Shown: positions 35,001 through 46,236, numbered from the stretch's first letter. The stretch is 64,000 bases of DNA from Rhinopithecus roxellana (GCF_007565055.1 NC_044557.1:74844595-74908594); one strand, 5' to 3'. Notes: generated by a model not told the origin, from the sequence alone. Program-made: numbers and translations.

Positions 35001-35911
35001 CCATAAAAACCCTAGAAGAAAACCTAGGTAGTACCATTCAGGACATAGGCATGGGCAAGGACTTCATGTCTAAAACACCAAAAGCAATGGCAACAAAAGC
35101 CAAAATTGACAAATGGGATCTCATTAAACTAAAGAGCTTCTGCACAGCAAAAGAAACTACCATCAGAGTGAACAGGCAACCTACAGAATGGGAGAAAATT
35201 TTTGCAATCTACTCATCTGACAAAGGGCTGATATCCACAACCTACAAAGAACTCAAACAAATTTACAAGAAAAAAACAAATAACCCCATCAAAAAGTGGG
35301 CAAAGGATATGAACAGACATTTCTCAAAAGAAGACATTCATACAGCCAACAGACACATGAAAAAATGCTCATCATCACTGGCCATCAGAGAAATGCAAAT
35401 CAAAACCACAATGAGATACCATCTCACACCAGTTAGAATGGCAATCATTCAAAAGTCAGGAAACAACAGGTGCTGGAAAGGATGTGGAGAAATAGGAACA
35501 CTTTTACACTGTTGGTGGGATTGTAAACTAGTTCAACCATTATGGAAAACAGTATGGCAATTCCTCAAGGATCTAGAACTAGATGTACCATATGACCCAG
35601 CCATCCCACTACTGAGTATATACCCAAAGGATTATAAATCATGCTGCTATAAAGACACATGCACATGTATGTTTATTGTGGCACTATTCACAATAGCAAA
35701 GACTTGGAATCAACCCAAATGTCCATCAGTGACAGACTGGATTAAGAAAATGTGGCACATATACACCATGGAATACTATGCCGCCGTAAAAAAGGATGAG
35801 TTTGCATCCTTTTTAGGGACGTGGATGCAGCTGGAAACCATCATTCTTAGCAAACTATCACAAGAACAGAAAACCAAACACCACGTGTTCTCACTCATAC
35901 GTGGGAACTGA
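32086..35911 (+). pseudogene. L1 ORF2: L1 ORF2 (endonuclease / reverse transcriptase), multiply broken
   Basis: Starts at an ATG 63 bp after the ORF1 stop and ends at TGA 35909-35911. It encodes the L1 endonuclease-reverse transcriptase that nicks target DNA and primes cDNA synthesis. The endonuclease retains NIYAPN, MGDFNTPLS, YSKIDHI and SDHSAIKL, but a usual QETHL is QEIHL. The reverse transcriptase keeps FADD (34181-34192). The Cys-rich end reads CWKGCGEIGT and HCWWDC. Lesions: TGA at 32260-32262; a net +2 in an A run at 32291-32300; a net 2-bp loss near 33378-33384; 1-bp losses near 33658-33666 and 33750-33754; TAG at 33833-33835; TAG TAG at 34751-34756 in place of Trp-Tyr codons. No functional protein is possible. 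Confidence 0.95.
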
Positions 35912-36140
35912 ACAATGAAATCACTTGGTCTTGGGAAGGGGAACATCACAAACCGGGGCCTATCATGGGGAGGGGGGAGGGGGGAGGGATTGCATTGGGA
36001 GTTATACCTGATATAAATGACGAATTGATGGGTGCTGACGAGTTGATGGGTGAAGCACACCAACATGGCACAAGTATACATATGTAACAAACCTGCACAT
36101 TATGCACATGTACCCTAGAACTTAAGGTATAATAATTTTA
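35912..36140 (+). other. L1 3'UTR with G-rich polypurine tract
   Basis: The tract at 35967-35988 is GGGG-A-GGGGGG-A-GGGGGG-A-GGG, the conserved guanine-quadruplex-type motif of primate L1 3'UTRs. The UTR then runs through 'taacaaacctgcacattatg' to the end. The normal long A-tail is replaced by a short 'aataatttta'. Confidence 0.9.
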
Positions 36141-36857
36141 AAAAGTGCTATAAATATTTGTATGCAGATTGTTATATAAGCATATAGTTTCAAATTAACT
36201 GTATAGATAAATATCAGCACAATTACTGAATCATACGGTAAGACTATGTTTGGTTTCACAAAAGACTACAAGAGTGTTTTCCAAAATTACTGCAGCACTT
36301 TACATTTTTACCAGCAATGAATGATAGTTCCTGTTGCTCCCCATCTTGCCTGCACTTGGCATTATTTATTTATTTTGATTTCAGCTATTTTATAGACTAG
36401 ATGTGTAGTAATGTCTTATTTTTATTTTAATTTGCGTTCCCTATAAACAAATTATATTGAAGATCTTTTTATATAGTTCTTTGTCATCTGTATAATATCC
36501 TTGGTGCAGTGTCTATTCAAGACCTATGTACAATTTTTATTCAGTTTGTTTTCTTATTGTTGAGTTTTAAAGGTTCTTTGTACATTTTTGGATTCAATTT
36601 TTATTTATCAGATATGTGTTTTGCAAATACTTTTCTACTGTTAATGTCCTGATTTTTGATTATCTTAATAATGTCCTTTGCACACCAGAAGTTTTAATTT
36701 TAAGAAGTTAAATTTATCCATTTTTTTCATAGATCAAGCATTTTATGCTCTCTGCAATTAAAGCATATCAACAAATTCAACTTCATATAGATTTTCTCCT
36801 ATGTTTTCTTCTAGAAGTTTTACAGTTTTGTTTTATATTTAGATCTATGATTCATTT

Positions 36858-36860
<3 letters not shown>

Positions 36861-36894
<34 letters not shown>
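36861..36894. repeat. (GT)17 microsatellite
   Basis: Pure 34-bp gt run inside the old minus-strand L1. Confidence 0.95.
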
Positions 36895-36897
<3 letters not shown>

Positions 36898-37290
36898 AAT
36901 TCTAAGTCTAGATTCATTTGTCTGCATATGAATGTTAATTTGTCCCAGGACCATTTGCTAAATGATTGTCATTTCCCCATTGAATCATATTTGTCCCTTT
37001 GTCAAAAATGAGATGATTTGAGTCAGTCTATTTCTTAGGTTTCTGTTCTGATCCACTAATGTATGTGTCTCTTCTTTCTCTATACCGTATTGATTTCTGT
37101 GTAGCTTTATAGGTCTTGAAGCTAGGTAATGTCCGTTCTTCAACTTTGTTCTTCAGTATTGTACTGGTTATTTTGGATCTTTTGCATTCACCGATAAACT
37201 TTAGAATCAGTTTAAAGACATTCACAAAATATCGTGCTGGGATTTTGATTTTGATTGTGTTGTGATACAGTCGAAAAGAATTGACACACT

Positions 37291-37590
37291 GGCCGGGCAT
37301 CGTGGCTCATGCCTGTAATCCCAGCACTTTGGGAGGCCGAAACAGGCAGATCACGATGTCAGGAGATTGAGACCATCCTGGCCAACATGGTGAAACTCCA
37401 TTTCTACTAAAAATACAAAAATTAGCTGGGCGTGGTGGTGCTCACCTGTAATCCCAGCTACTAGGGAGGCTGAGGCAGGAGAATCGCTTGAACCAGGGAA
37501 TCGGAGGTTACAGTGAGCTGAGATCATGCCACAGCACTCCAGCCTGGGTGACAGAGCGAGACGCCATCTCGAGAAAAAAAAAAAAAAAAA
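37291..37590 (+). mobile_element. AluS/Y-intermediate, plus strand
   Basis: Full-length Alu 'ggccgggcatcgtggctcat' to 'cgagacgccatctcgag' plus A-tail. It has human-like 'gagatcatgccacagcactc' and lacks the monkey-specific bases, so it predates the young cercopithecid copies. Short repeat tgacacac at 37282-37289 and 37591-37598 is a partial target duplication. Confidence 0.92.
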
Positions 37591-38703
37591 TGACACACCA
37601 AAAATATTTGTCTTCCAATCCTTGAATGCACTCTTTCTCCATGAGTTCAGCTCTTTCACTTTCTATCAGAGTTTTGTATTTTTCCCACATATAAATTCTA
37701 TTCATAGTTAATTATGCTTATGCTTAAATACTACATATATTTGATACTATTATAAATGCTGTTTGGTTTTTAATTTCAAATTCAAATTGTTTATTGCTGG
37801 TATGTGGGAAAGCTATTGACTTTTATATAATAACCTTGTATCCTGCAACCTTGCTATAGCCATGTATTTGTTCCAGGTGTCCTTTCAATTTATTGTTTTT
37901 TTTAAATAGATAATCAAAGTTTCATTTCTTCTTTTGTAAGATATATGCCTTTTATTTCCTTTACTGTCTGATCTTAGGGGAAAAGCATCCAGTTTCTCAC
38001 CACATGATAGAATATTAGCTGTACATCTTTTAAAACAAGTTGAAGAAGTTCTCTGTTAGTTTGCTCAATGTTTTAATCACGAATAGATGTGGGATATTTT
38101 TCCCAATGCTATTTTTTTCATCTGTTGATATGTTCATATGTTTTTAACCCATGAATATGATAGATAAATTTTTTAACTGATTTTTCAAGTGTTGAAATGG
38201 CCTGGCATACCTGTAATAAATCTGATTCAGCTGTGATATTTAACTAATTTTTAAGGATTGACTGACTTCATTTGTTAATATAGTGTTGAGAATATTTTGT
38301 ATCTAAGCTCATAAGAGTTACTCATCTGTAGCTTACCTTTCTTGTAAAGATTTTATCTGATTTTAGTAGTAGGGTAATTTTGGTATCAAAGAAGCAGTAG
38401 GAAGATTTCCTCTGCTTCGATTTTCTGGAAGTGATTGTAGAGAATTTTTATCACTTCTTCTTTGAATGTTTGGTATAATTAACCAGCAAAACCATCTTGG
38501 CTTGGCATTTTCTATTAATTATTGTTTATATCTTTCAAATAATTTACCTATTTCATCAAAGTCAAATTTGTATGCATAGAGTTGTTTACTATATTCCTTT
38601 ATTTCCTTGATGTGTAGATGGGATCAATAGTGATGAACCCTCTTTTATATACAATATTGATACTCTGTGTCTTCACTCTCTCCTCTTTCTCACTCTCTCT
38701 CTC

Positions 38704-38744
<41 letters not shown>
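38704..38744. repeat. (TTG)13 microsatellite
   Basis: Pure ttg/gtt array of about 41 bp after a ctctct run, inside the old L1. Confidence 0.95.
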
Positions 38745-39130
38745 AACCTAGACAGAGTTTTGTCAGTTTCATTTGTATTTTTTTAAAAAACAGCTTCTGG
38801 TTTTGTTGATTTTCTCCACTTTTTCCCTAATTTTAATTTCACTGATTTGTACTGGAATTTTTATTTATTTTATTCTGCTTGCTTTCAGCTCATGTTGCTC
38901 TTCTCTCCATAAGTTTCTAAGGTAGAAGTTTAGATTACTTATTTTAGATCTTTCTTTTATTTGAATACAACCATTCAATGATATGTGCCACTAAGCACTG
39001 CTCTGGCTACATCACATGGATTAGTGATAAGCTGCTTTTTCATTTTAGATAAAAATGCTTTTACATTTCTCTTGACACTTCTTCTTTGACCAATGTGTTG
39101 ATATTTAGTAGAATAGATTTTTAATTTAAT

Positions 39131-39428
39131 TTTTTATTTTTTTGAGAGAGTCCTGCTCTGTTGCCTAGGCTGGAGTGCAGTGGTTTGAACATGGCTCACT
39201 GCAGCATCAACATCCTGGGCTCAAGCAATTCTCCTGTCTTAGCTGACCAGGTAGCTGGGACCACAGATATGCACCACCATGTCTGGATAATTTTTTAATT
39301 TTTTTATAGAGACAGGACTCTATAAAAAAATTTGCCCAGGCTGGTCTAGATCTTCTGGGCTCAAGTAATCCTCCTGCCTCAGCCTCCCAAAGTTTTGGGA
39401 TTATAGATGTGAGCCACCATGCCTGGCT
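39131..39428 (-). mobile_element. AluJ, minus strand, carrying a quasi-palindrome
   Basis: Reversed Alu from 'tttgagagagtcctgctctg' to 'gagccaccatgcctggct' with J-class text ('ggctcactgcagcatcaaca'). The segment that should read about 'ggtctcactatgttgccc' instead holds CTCTATAAAAAAA, an exact reverse complement of the 13 bases six positions upstream. Confidence 0.9.
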
Positions 39429-39536
39429 ATAGTGTGTTTTTAAATGTACAATTAATTTTGATTTTTGAGCTAACTCCCTGTAATTAATTTCTAGTTTAAT
39501 TACATCATGGTCTGAAAGCATATCATGTAGGATTAC

Positions 39537-39850
39537 GTTTTTTAAAAAAGAGCTTTATTGATGTATAACTGAAATCCATAAAACTGGGCATATTTATTGT
39601 ACACAATTAGATGAATTTAGGGATTTGCATACACATGTGAAATGATCAGCAAAATCAAGATAATAAATATCTATCATCTCCTAAAATTTTATCTTGCCCC
39701 TTTGTGTGTGTGTTGAGAATATGTAACATGAGATCTACACTTTTAACAAAATTTTAGTTGTAAAATAGTGAATTGTTAACTATAGGCACTATGTTGTACA
39801 GCAGATCTCTAGAACTCATTCATCTTGCACTTATCTGTACATCCATTGAA
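39537..39850 (-). mobile_element. L1 3'UTR fragment inserted in the old L1, minus strand
   Basis: The old L1 text breaks off after 'catatcatgtaggatt' and resumes at 'agtttattaaggtgtgg'. Between lies about 315 bp ('agctttattgatgtataactg', 'aactataggcactatgttgt', 'cagatctctagaactcattc') that resembles an old L1 3'UTR in reverse. The borders are approximate. Confidence 0.5.
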
Positions 39851-40319
39851 CAATTATTTTAAGTTTATTAAGGTGTGGTTTATGGCCCAGAGTGTGGCTT
39901 TCTTGATAAATATTCATGTGAGATTGAAAAAAACGTGCATTATGCTATTGTTGAATCAAGTATTTTATAAATGTCAATTAGATCAAATTGATGGTGCTGT
40001 TCAGGTCAACCATATCTTTACTGCTGTTCTGCCTCCTTGATTTGTCAGTTGCTGAAAGAGGGATCCTGAAGTCTGCAAATATGATAATTAATTTGTCTAT
40101 TTCTTCTTGAATTTCTATCAGTTTTTGTCACATGCATTTTGACAGTCTGTTATTATGTGCGTACATGTTAAGGATTATTATGTCTTCTTGGAGAACTGAC
40201 CTCTTTATTATTATTATGTGATAACTCTCTGTACCCCTGAAAATTTTGTTTCTTTTGAAGTCTGCTTTTTTGAATATTAAGATAGCTACTCTAGCTTTTA
40301 TTTGATGAGTATTAGCATG

Positions 40320-40776
40320 TGTATTCGTTTTCTAGCATTTTCATAACAACTTGCCACAAATTAGGTGACTAATAAAAGAACAAATTTATTTTCTCACAGT
40401 TTTGAAGGCCAGAAGTCCAACTCAGAGTGTTGGCAGATCTGTGTTCTATTTGAAAGCTCTAAGGATGAACCCTTTTTTGTTTCTTCTAGCATCTGCTGGC
40501 TCCAGGCATTGCTTTCTGTGGATACATAACTTTAATCTCTGTCTCCATCTTTACCTAGTCTTCCCCTCTTCCTTGTGTGGTTCTCCTCTGTGTGTCTCCT
40601 ATAAAGAAACATTGGATTTAGTGTCTACTGACACATCTCAGTAGATGAACCTTTTCTAGAGAAACTTAACTAACAATTGCAAAGACCCTTTTTCTAAATA
40701 AAAGGAAATCACAGGTTTTAGGGATTAGGACATTAATATGTCTTTTGGGGGATTCATGTTCATTCAGTCCATCCCA
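40320..40776 (-). mobile_element. MLT1-type solo LTR, minus strand
   Basis: A 457-bp unit runs from TGTATTCGTTTTC to AGTCCATCCCA with 'cacaaattaggtgactaata', 'atttattttctcacagttttg' and 'cttttgggggattcatgtt' inside, the reverse of an MLT1 LTR. A perfect 5-bp target duplication gcatg flanks it (40315-40319 and 40777-40781). Confidence 0.9.
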
Positions 40777-40827
40777 GCATGGCATATATTTTTCCATCTC
40801 TACTTTGAACCTATCAGTATCTTTAAA

Positions 40828-42523
40828 AAATAAAAAATAAAAACAGAAATAACACAAACAAATGAAAAATATTCCATGATCATGGATAGGAAGAATCAAT
40901 ATCATGAAAATGGCCCTACTGTCCAAAGTAATTTATAGACTCAATGCTGTTCTTATCAAAATACCATTGAAATTCTTCACAGAACTAGGAAAAAAAAAAA
41001 GCATTTTAAAATTCATATGGAATAACAACAACAAAAAGCCCGAATAGCCAAGGTGATTCTAAGCAAAAAAGAACAAAGCTGGAGGCTTCATGTTACTTGA
41101 CTTCAAACTACACTACAGGGCTACAGTAACCAAAACAGCATGGTACTGGTACAAGAACAGACACACAGACCAATGGAACAGAATTGAGAACCCAGAAATA
41201 AGACCACACACCTACATCTATCTGATCTGCAAACCTAACAAAAACAAGCAATGGAGAAAGAATTCCCTATTTAATAAAAGATGTTGGGATAACTGGCTAG
41301 CCATATGCAGAAGATTGCAACTGGACCCCTTTCTTATACCATATGCAAAAATTAACTCAAGGTACATTTCAAAGACTTAAATGTAAAACCCAAAACTATA
41401 AAACTTTGGAAGACAATCTAGGCAATACCATTCAGGACATCAACAAAGATTTCATGATGACCATGCCCAAAGCAATAGCAACAAAAGCAAAAATTGACAA
41501 ATGAGATCTAATTAAACTAAGGACCTTCTACACAGCAAAATAAACTATCAAGAGTAACAGATAACTTATAGAATGGAAGAAATTTTTTTGCGAATTATGC
41601 ATCTGACAAATGGCTAATATCAAGTATCCATGAGGAACTTAAACAAATTTACAAGAAAAAAACAACAACCCCATTAAAATATGGGCAAAGGACATAAACA
41701 AGCACTTCTCAAAAGAAGACATACACATGACGCACAATCATATGGGAAAAAAAACTTAATGTTACTAATCATTAGAGAAATGCAAATCAAAACCACAATG
41801 AGATACCATGTCACACCAGTCAGAATGGCTATTATTAAAAAGTCAAGAAATAATAGATGCTGGTGAAATTGTGGAGTAAAATGAAATGCTTATACATTGT
41901 TGGTGGGGGTGTAATTAGTTCAACCATTGTGGAAGACAGTGTGATAATTATTCAAAGACCTAAAGACAAAAACATGATTCAACCCAGAAATCCCATTACT
42001 GCCAAAATATAAATATTTCTATTACAAAGACATGTGTACACATATGTTCACTGCGGCACTATTCACAACAGCAAAGACATGGAATCAACCTAAACGCCCA
42101 TCAACAATAGACTGAATAAAGAAAATGTGTTACATATATACCGTGAAATACTATGTAGACATAATGAATGAGAGCACATCCTTTGCAGGGACAGGAATGG
42201 AGCTAGAGGTCATTATCCTTAGCAAACTAACATAGAAACAGAAAACTAAATACCACATGTTTTCACTTATAAGTGGGAGCTAAATGATGAGAACTCATGG
42301 ACACATAGAGAGGAAAAACACACACTGGGGCCCATCAGAGGGTGGAAGGAAGAAGAGGGTCAGGAAAAATAACTCATGGATACTAGGCTTAATACCTGGG
42401 TGATGAAATAATCTGTACAACAAACCCTCATTTACCTATGTAAAAACACATTTACCTATGTAACAAACCTGCACATGTACTCCTGAACTTAAAATAAAAG
42501 TTAAAAAAATAAGAAAGAAAGAA
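40828..42523 (+). mobile_element. 5'-truncated L1 (L1PB/older L1PA type), plus strand
   Basis: About 1.7 kb of ORF2 C-terminus and 3'UTR. 'catggataggaagaatcaat', 'aaaatggccctactg' and 'ttgactt'-type text open it, and 'tgtaacaaacctgcacatgt' and 'actcctgaacttaaaataaa' close it before a gaaa-rich tail (about 42500-42530). Short surviving frames at 41090-41380 (YRATVTKTAWYWY) and 41681-41866 (REMQIKTTMRYHVTPVRMA) are ORF2 C-terminal remains; stops and frameshifts separate them. The 5' border is approximate, and the old minus-strand L1 resumes on the other side. Confidence 0.85.
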
Positions 42524-43190
42524 AACAAAAACAATGTGTGAGTTTCTTGGAGGCAACATATAGCTGGATCTTGTTATGGGTCTTTTTGAGGGGGCTTTTG
42601 TTGTTCTTGAAACCCACTCTGGTACTCTCTATCCTTTAACTAGTGTATTTAAACCATTCATATTTAAAATGTTTATTAACATAATTTGCTTAATACCTAC
42701 TAGGTTAATAAATATTTTTCTATTCATTGTTTGTGCTCTTTTTTCATTTTTTTCTTCTTGTTTTGCTTTCTCTAGTTTTAACTCAATATTTTACATTATT
42801 TTGTTTTATCTCCTCTCTTAGCATATTAGCTATACTTTCTTTATATGTTTGCCATAGATTTCACAATAGACATTTAGAATTAATCTAATCTCACTCTCAA
42901 TCTAATCTCACTCTTGAATAACAAAAAACTATTTAATGGATAGTGCAGTTACCTTATTACAGAGCATTCTCAATTCTTCCATCCAGTCACTTATAACATT
43001 AGTGCCATTTATTTCACTTATATATATAGTGTAATCATTGAAAACATTATTATTACTTTAAGCAGTTATCTATTAAATCAGTTATGAATAAAGCAAATAA
43101 AATTCTTTATTGATTTATACTTTGATGATTTTCTTATCTTTATTTAGACTGAAGTTTGAAAATATCTGCCCTTCATTCTCCATGGAAAAC

Positions 43191-43214
<24 letters not shown>
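43191..43214. repeat. T24 homopolymer
   Basis: Twenty-four uninterrupted T within the 5' half of the old L1. Confidence 0.95.
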
Positions 43215-43221
<7 letters not shown>

Positions 43222-43690
43222 CTTACAGTGTAAGTCTACTGGTGATGAATTCCCTCATTTTTTTGAGGAATTCTATTAATTCTCCTTCAATTTTGAAGGA
43301 TACTTATAATGGATATAAAATTCTAGTTTTCTTTTTTATTATCTCCCAACATTTTGCATATTTTACTCTGCTCACCTCTTGCTTGCCGGTTTCAGAACAG
43401 AGTTAATGCAATTCTTAGTTTTGTCCCTCTGCAGCTATTGTTTAAGTGCTCCTGTCAGTTTATTTCTCTGGTGGCCTCTGCTCTTGGTAAACAGATCTTG
43501 GCTATACTTCACTATATTTACCTTTTTTAAAATAGATTTCAGGGTAGTGTTTGCCCTGTAACCTCAATTCTTTGGTGGGTCTAAGAAATCTCATTTGTTT
43601 TCAATTTGTTTAACTTATTTATTGTTGTAGGATGAATGATAACTTTAAGCCTCTGTACACACAGGAGTGGAAACTGAAAAGTATATATTG

Positions 43691-44249
43691 ACTTTTAATA
43701 TGATAATAACCTGAGAGTTATACATGGTGTCACCTTTTTATGCAGTCAATCAATGAATGTGTCCTGTTATTTTTACCTATTAATTATTTCTTCTTTTCAT
43801 TCTGGTCTGGACTTCTGTTCTCTCTACATTTACTGTTCTTTCCAGTTTATTCTCCACACTGAAAATTACTTGCTTATTGCCTTTGACATACATTCCAAAA
43901 CTCATAATGTAACCAAGGACAACACAAATCCTCTTTTTGTCATGTGCCTGTCTTTGCAGCCCTCCATATTTCTAACTCCAGACCTCTAGTCACATAGTTT
44001 AGCAAAATATAGTATAGTACACCCTAGTTATCCTAAACGCATAAATACCTTGCTATAATTTAATTCAATACACAAATCTCTTATTTGTAATTATTAAAGA
44101 TACTTTACATATGGCTTTTTAATTTTAACTCTAAAACACTTTTTAACTTTAACTTATAGACAGTATAACTTTTTTTATACTGTCTGATTTGTGTGTACAC
44201 ATTAAAATATTTACAAGTTTTTAAATTTTCATGGTTTTTCTGCCTGAAA
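43691..44249. other. Unassigned stretch
   Basis: AT-rich, no gene or family recognised. A 78-residue open frame at 43753-43989 has no supporting features. Confidence 0.45.
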
Positions 44250-45260
44250 TACAGTCTATAGAATTTCCTTTAGTGGCAATCTGCTGGGAATTATCTCTAT
44301 TGTTATGTTTTGTGGAAAATGCTTTTGTGATTCTCTTTCTTCATCAGCACATATGCTAAGACTAGAATTTTAGCTTACCGGTCATTTTTACTGAAAAGGA
44401 TTGAGTGTACCGTCTTTCTGTCTTCTGAGATCTCTTGCTCCTTGTAAGAAATCAGCTACATTTTACATGTAAACTCATTCTTTTCTTTCCTTTTAAATTA
44501 TCTGCTGTCTCTTTGTATCTCTGTAATATGTTCTAGATAATTTCTTCATTTCTATATTCCATGTTATTAATTCTGTTTACTGATGTCCAATTACTGGTAA
44601 AATATTCAATAAAGTATTTAATTTAATGTATTGAACTCTAATATTTGTAATATTATAGCTTGTTTTCTTATATTTTTTTTCATTTTTTACTAAATTTCTC
44701 ACTTGCTTTGGAACTTTATTCATTTTGAATAACAATAACAAATTGTTATTCAGTTTGTTAACTCTTGAGAAGATGGGACCCTTTTAAGTGAATTTACATT
44801 TGCTTTCATTAATTGTTTGGGTCTGCTAGTAGTCTGGGACCTACCTTTAATTGGGCTTGGGGATCTACAGATTACTTAGGTAGTGAGAATTTAGGCTAAG
44901 AATCCACATGAACACGCTATTGACTTCCTTATTTCTTCCTTCCTCCCACTCTCCCTCTCTTCTTTCCTTTCCTTACTTCTCTTCTACCTTCCTTCTTTCC
45001 TTTGCTTCTTTCCTTCCTTAGGCACCAAAGTTTTAACCAGGAAAAATTTATTGTCTTTCTCCTTCTAGTGCATACTAGAAAATCTTACACATTAGGGCTA
45101 CTAAGTATGTAGTCCTTTGTGGGTCTATTAGAATCTCCCCTGAGGCATGAGCTAGACCTTATTTTCTGTGCCCCAAGTCTTGCAAGGCCACAAAACTTAT
45201 GCTAATATTGACTCAATTTTGTGAATACTATAATGTTTAAAGCTCATGTTTGGCTCTGCA
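44250..45260 (-). mobile_element. Old L1/HAL1-like fragment, minus strand
   Basis: 'tttagtggcaatctgctggg', 'ttgtaagaaatcagctacat', 'tttagctt' and 'gaatctcccctgaggcatga' and 'ctgtgccccaagtcttgca' fit an old L1-like ORF1/5' region read in reverse. It is separate from the L1 ending near 43690. A polypyrimidine stretch (44928-45019) and an 11-bp quasi-palindrome (44726-44752) lie inside. Confidence 0.45.
44928..45019. repeat. Imperfect CT-rich polypyrimidine tract
   Basis: About 90 bases of ttcc/cttt/ctcc words with few purines. Confidence 0.85.
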
Positions 45261-45544
45261 TATTACCTGTCATTTGCTCCTTTTTTAGTGTGATTATTTT
45301 TCACTTTTATTTTTCAATTTTTCATATTTATTTTTACTAAAAATATAATATGCTATATTTCAATTTGTTTTCAATAAGGAAGCTGATCTAAGTAACAAGT
45401 CACCTATACTGTTGACAATGGTGTGCCTGAACTACTATATAATAAATATGTTAATATTTTGCTTATACATTTGTACTTTTTTTTCTTTTTTGTGCAAATA
45501 AAATTATTTAATATGGCTAATTCTTCCCATTTGTTACATTGTTA

Positions 45545-45780
45545 TGTGGATTCTGGAATCAGAATCCCTGAGTTAAAATCTTGGCCCTGCCATTAACTGT
45601 ATCACTTTAGATAATGTATTTAATTTTCCTAAGCTGCAATTTCTTTATCTACAAAGTGGAGTTGACAGTAATATCTGCCTTGTAGGGTTGGTATGCAGAT
45701 GAAAAGCATTTAGTATATTATTTAAAAGATGAAATTCATGTCATAGAGAAAGTTATCTTTGTTAACTATTATTATTTCTT
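45545..45780 (+). repeat. MIR SINE, plus strand
   Basis: 'tctggaatcagaatccctgag', 'cttggccctgccattaact', 'tcactttagataatgtattt', 'cctaagctgcaatttcttta' and 'tgccttgtagggttg' correspond in order to the MIR core (gaatcctggctctgccactt, then cctcagtttcctcatc, then cctacctcatagggttg). It is a typical diverged ancient mammalian SINE. Confidence 0.85.
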
Positions 45781-45960
45781 TAATTGCTTCTAAACTTAGG
45801 TAATTTTTTCTACTCTAGAGGGCTAATAAATGCTCAACTATTTAATGCTGTCTGTTCAGAGGAGTTTACTCTTTGATGAATAAATATTTAATTAATTCAT
45901 ATTTCTCTACATTTGAATACACAGAATAACATCTGAGTTTTAGTTAATTAATTAATTTAG

Positions 45961-46236
45961 TTTTTGAGACCGAATCTTGCTCTTGTTGCCCAGGCTGGAG
46001 TGCAATGGCACAATCTTGGCTCACAGCAACCTCCTTCTCCTGGGTTCAAGCGATTCTCTTCCCAAGTAGCTGGGATTACAGGCATGCGCCACCACGTCCA
46101 GCTAATTTTGTATGTTTTGTAGAGATGGGATTTCTCTATGTTGGTCAGGTTGGTCTCGAACTCCCAACCTCAGCTGATCTGCCTGCCTCAGCCTCCCAAA
46201 GTACTGGGATTATAGGCATGAGCCATCACACCCAGG
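45961..46236 (-). mobile_element. AluS, minus strand
   Basis: Reversed Alu from 'tttttgagaccgaatcttgc' to 'gagccatcacacccaggtc' with a short deletion in the right arm (missing the 'cctgcctcagcctcc' step around 46062). Confidence 0.92.

Larger units (their letters stand above)
29974..36140 (+). mobile_element. Full-length LINE-1 (L1PA-type/cercopithecid), 6167 bp
   Basis: The element starts 'ggggcggagcaagatggcc' (the expected L1 first bases) and ends 'tagaacttaaggtataataa'. A perfect 15-bp target duplication aaaagtgctataaat flanks it (29959-29973 and 36141-36155), and the insertion site reads as TTTT/A on the bottom strand, as L1 endonuclease prefers. It contains a 1035-bp 5'UTR, ORF1, a 63-bp spacer, ORF2 and a 229-bp 3'UTR, all in standard order. 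Multiple stops and frameshifts make it inactive. The A-tail is almost gone. Age class by lesion load is L1PA5-7 or the equivalent monkey lineage; exact subfamily not determined. Confidence 0.97.
29301..43690 (-). mobile_element. Old L1 (L1MA/L1MB-type), minus strand, split by six insertions
   Basis: Read on the minus strand, pieces at about 42530-43690 (5'UTR/ORF1 and ORF2 start), 39851-40319 plus 40777-40827 (endonuclease region), 39429-39536, 37599-39136 (reverse transcriptase), 36156-37290 (C-terminal ORF2) and 29301-29973 (3' end) are in correct L1 order. Plus-strand landmarks include 'ataatattccattgtatgg' (29.87 kb), 'accagcaatgaatgatag' (36.31 kb), 'ccttgtatcctgcaacc' (37.84 kb), 'atggcccagagtgtggc' (39.88 kb), 'tatgtcttcttggagaac' (40.18 kb), 'aggcaacatatagctggatc' (42.55 kb) and 'aaggatacttataatgg' (43.30 kb). 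No reading frame survives. The 3' border is approximate. Confidence 0.8.
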
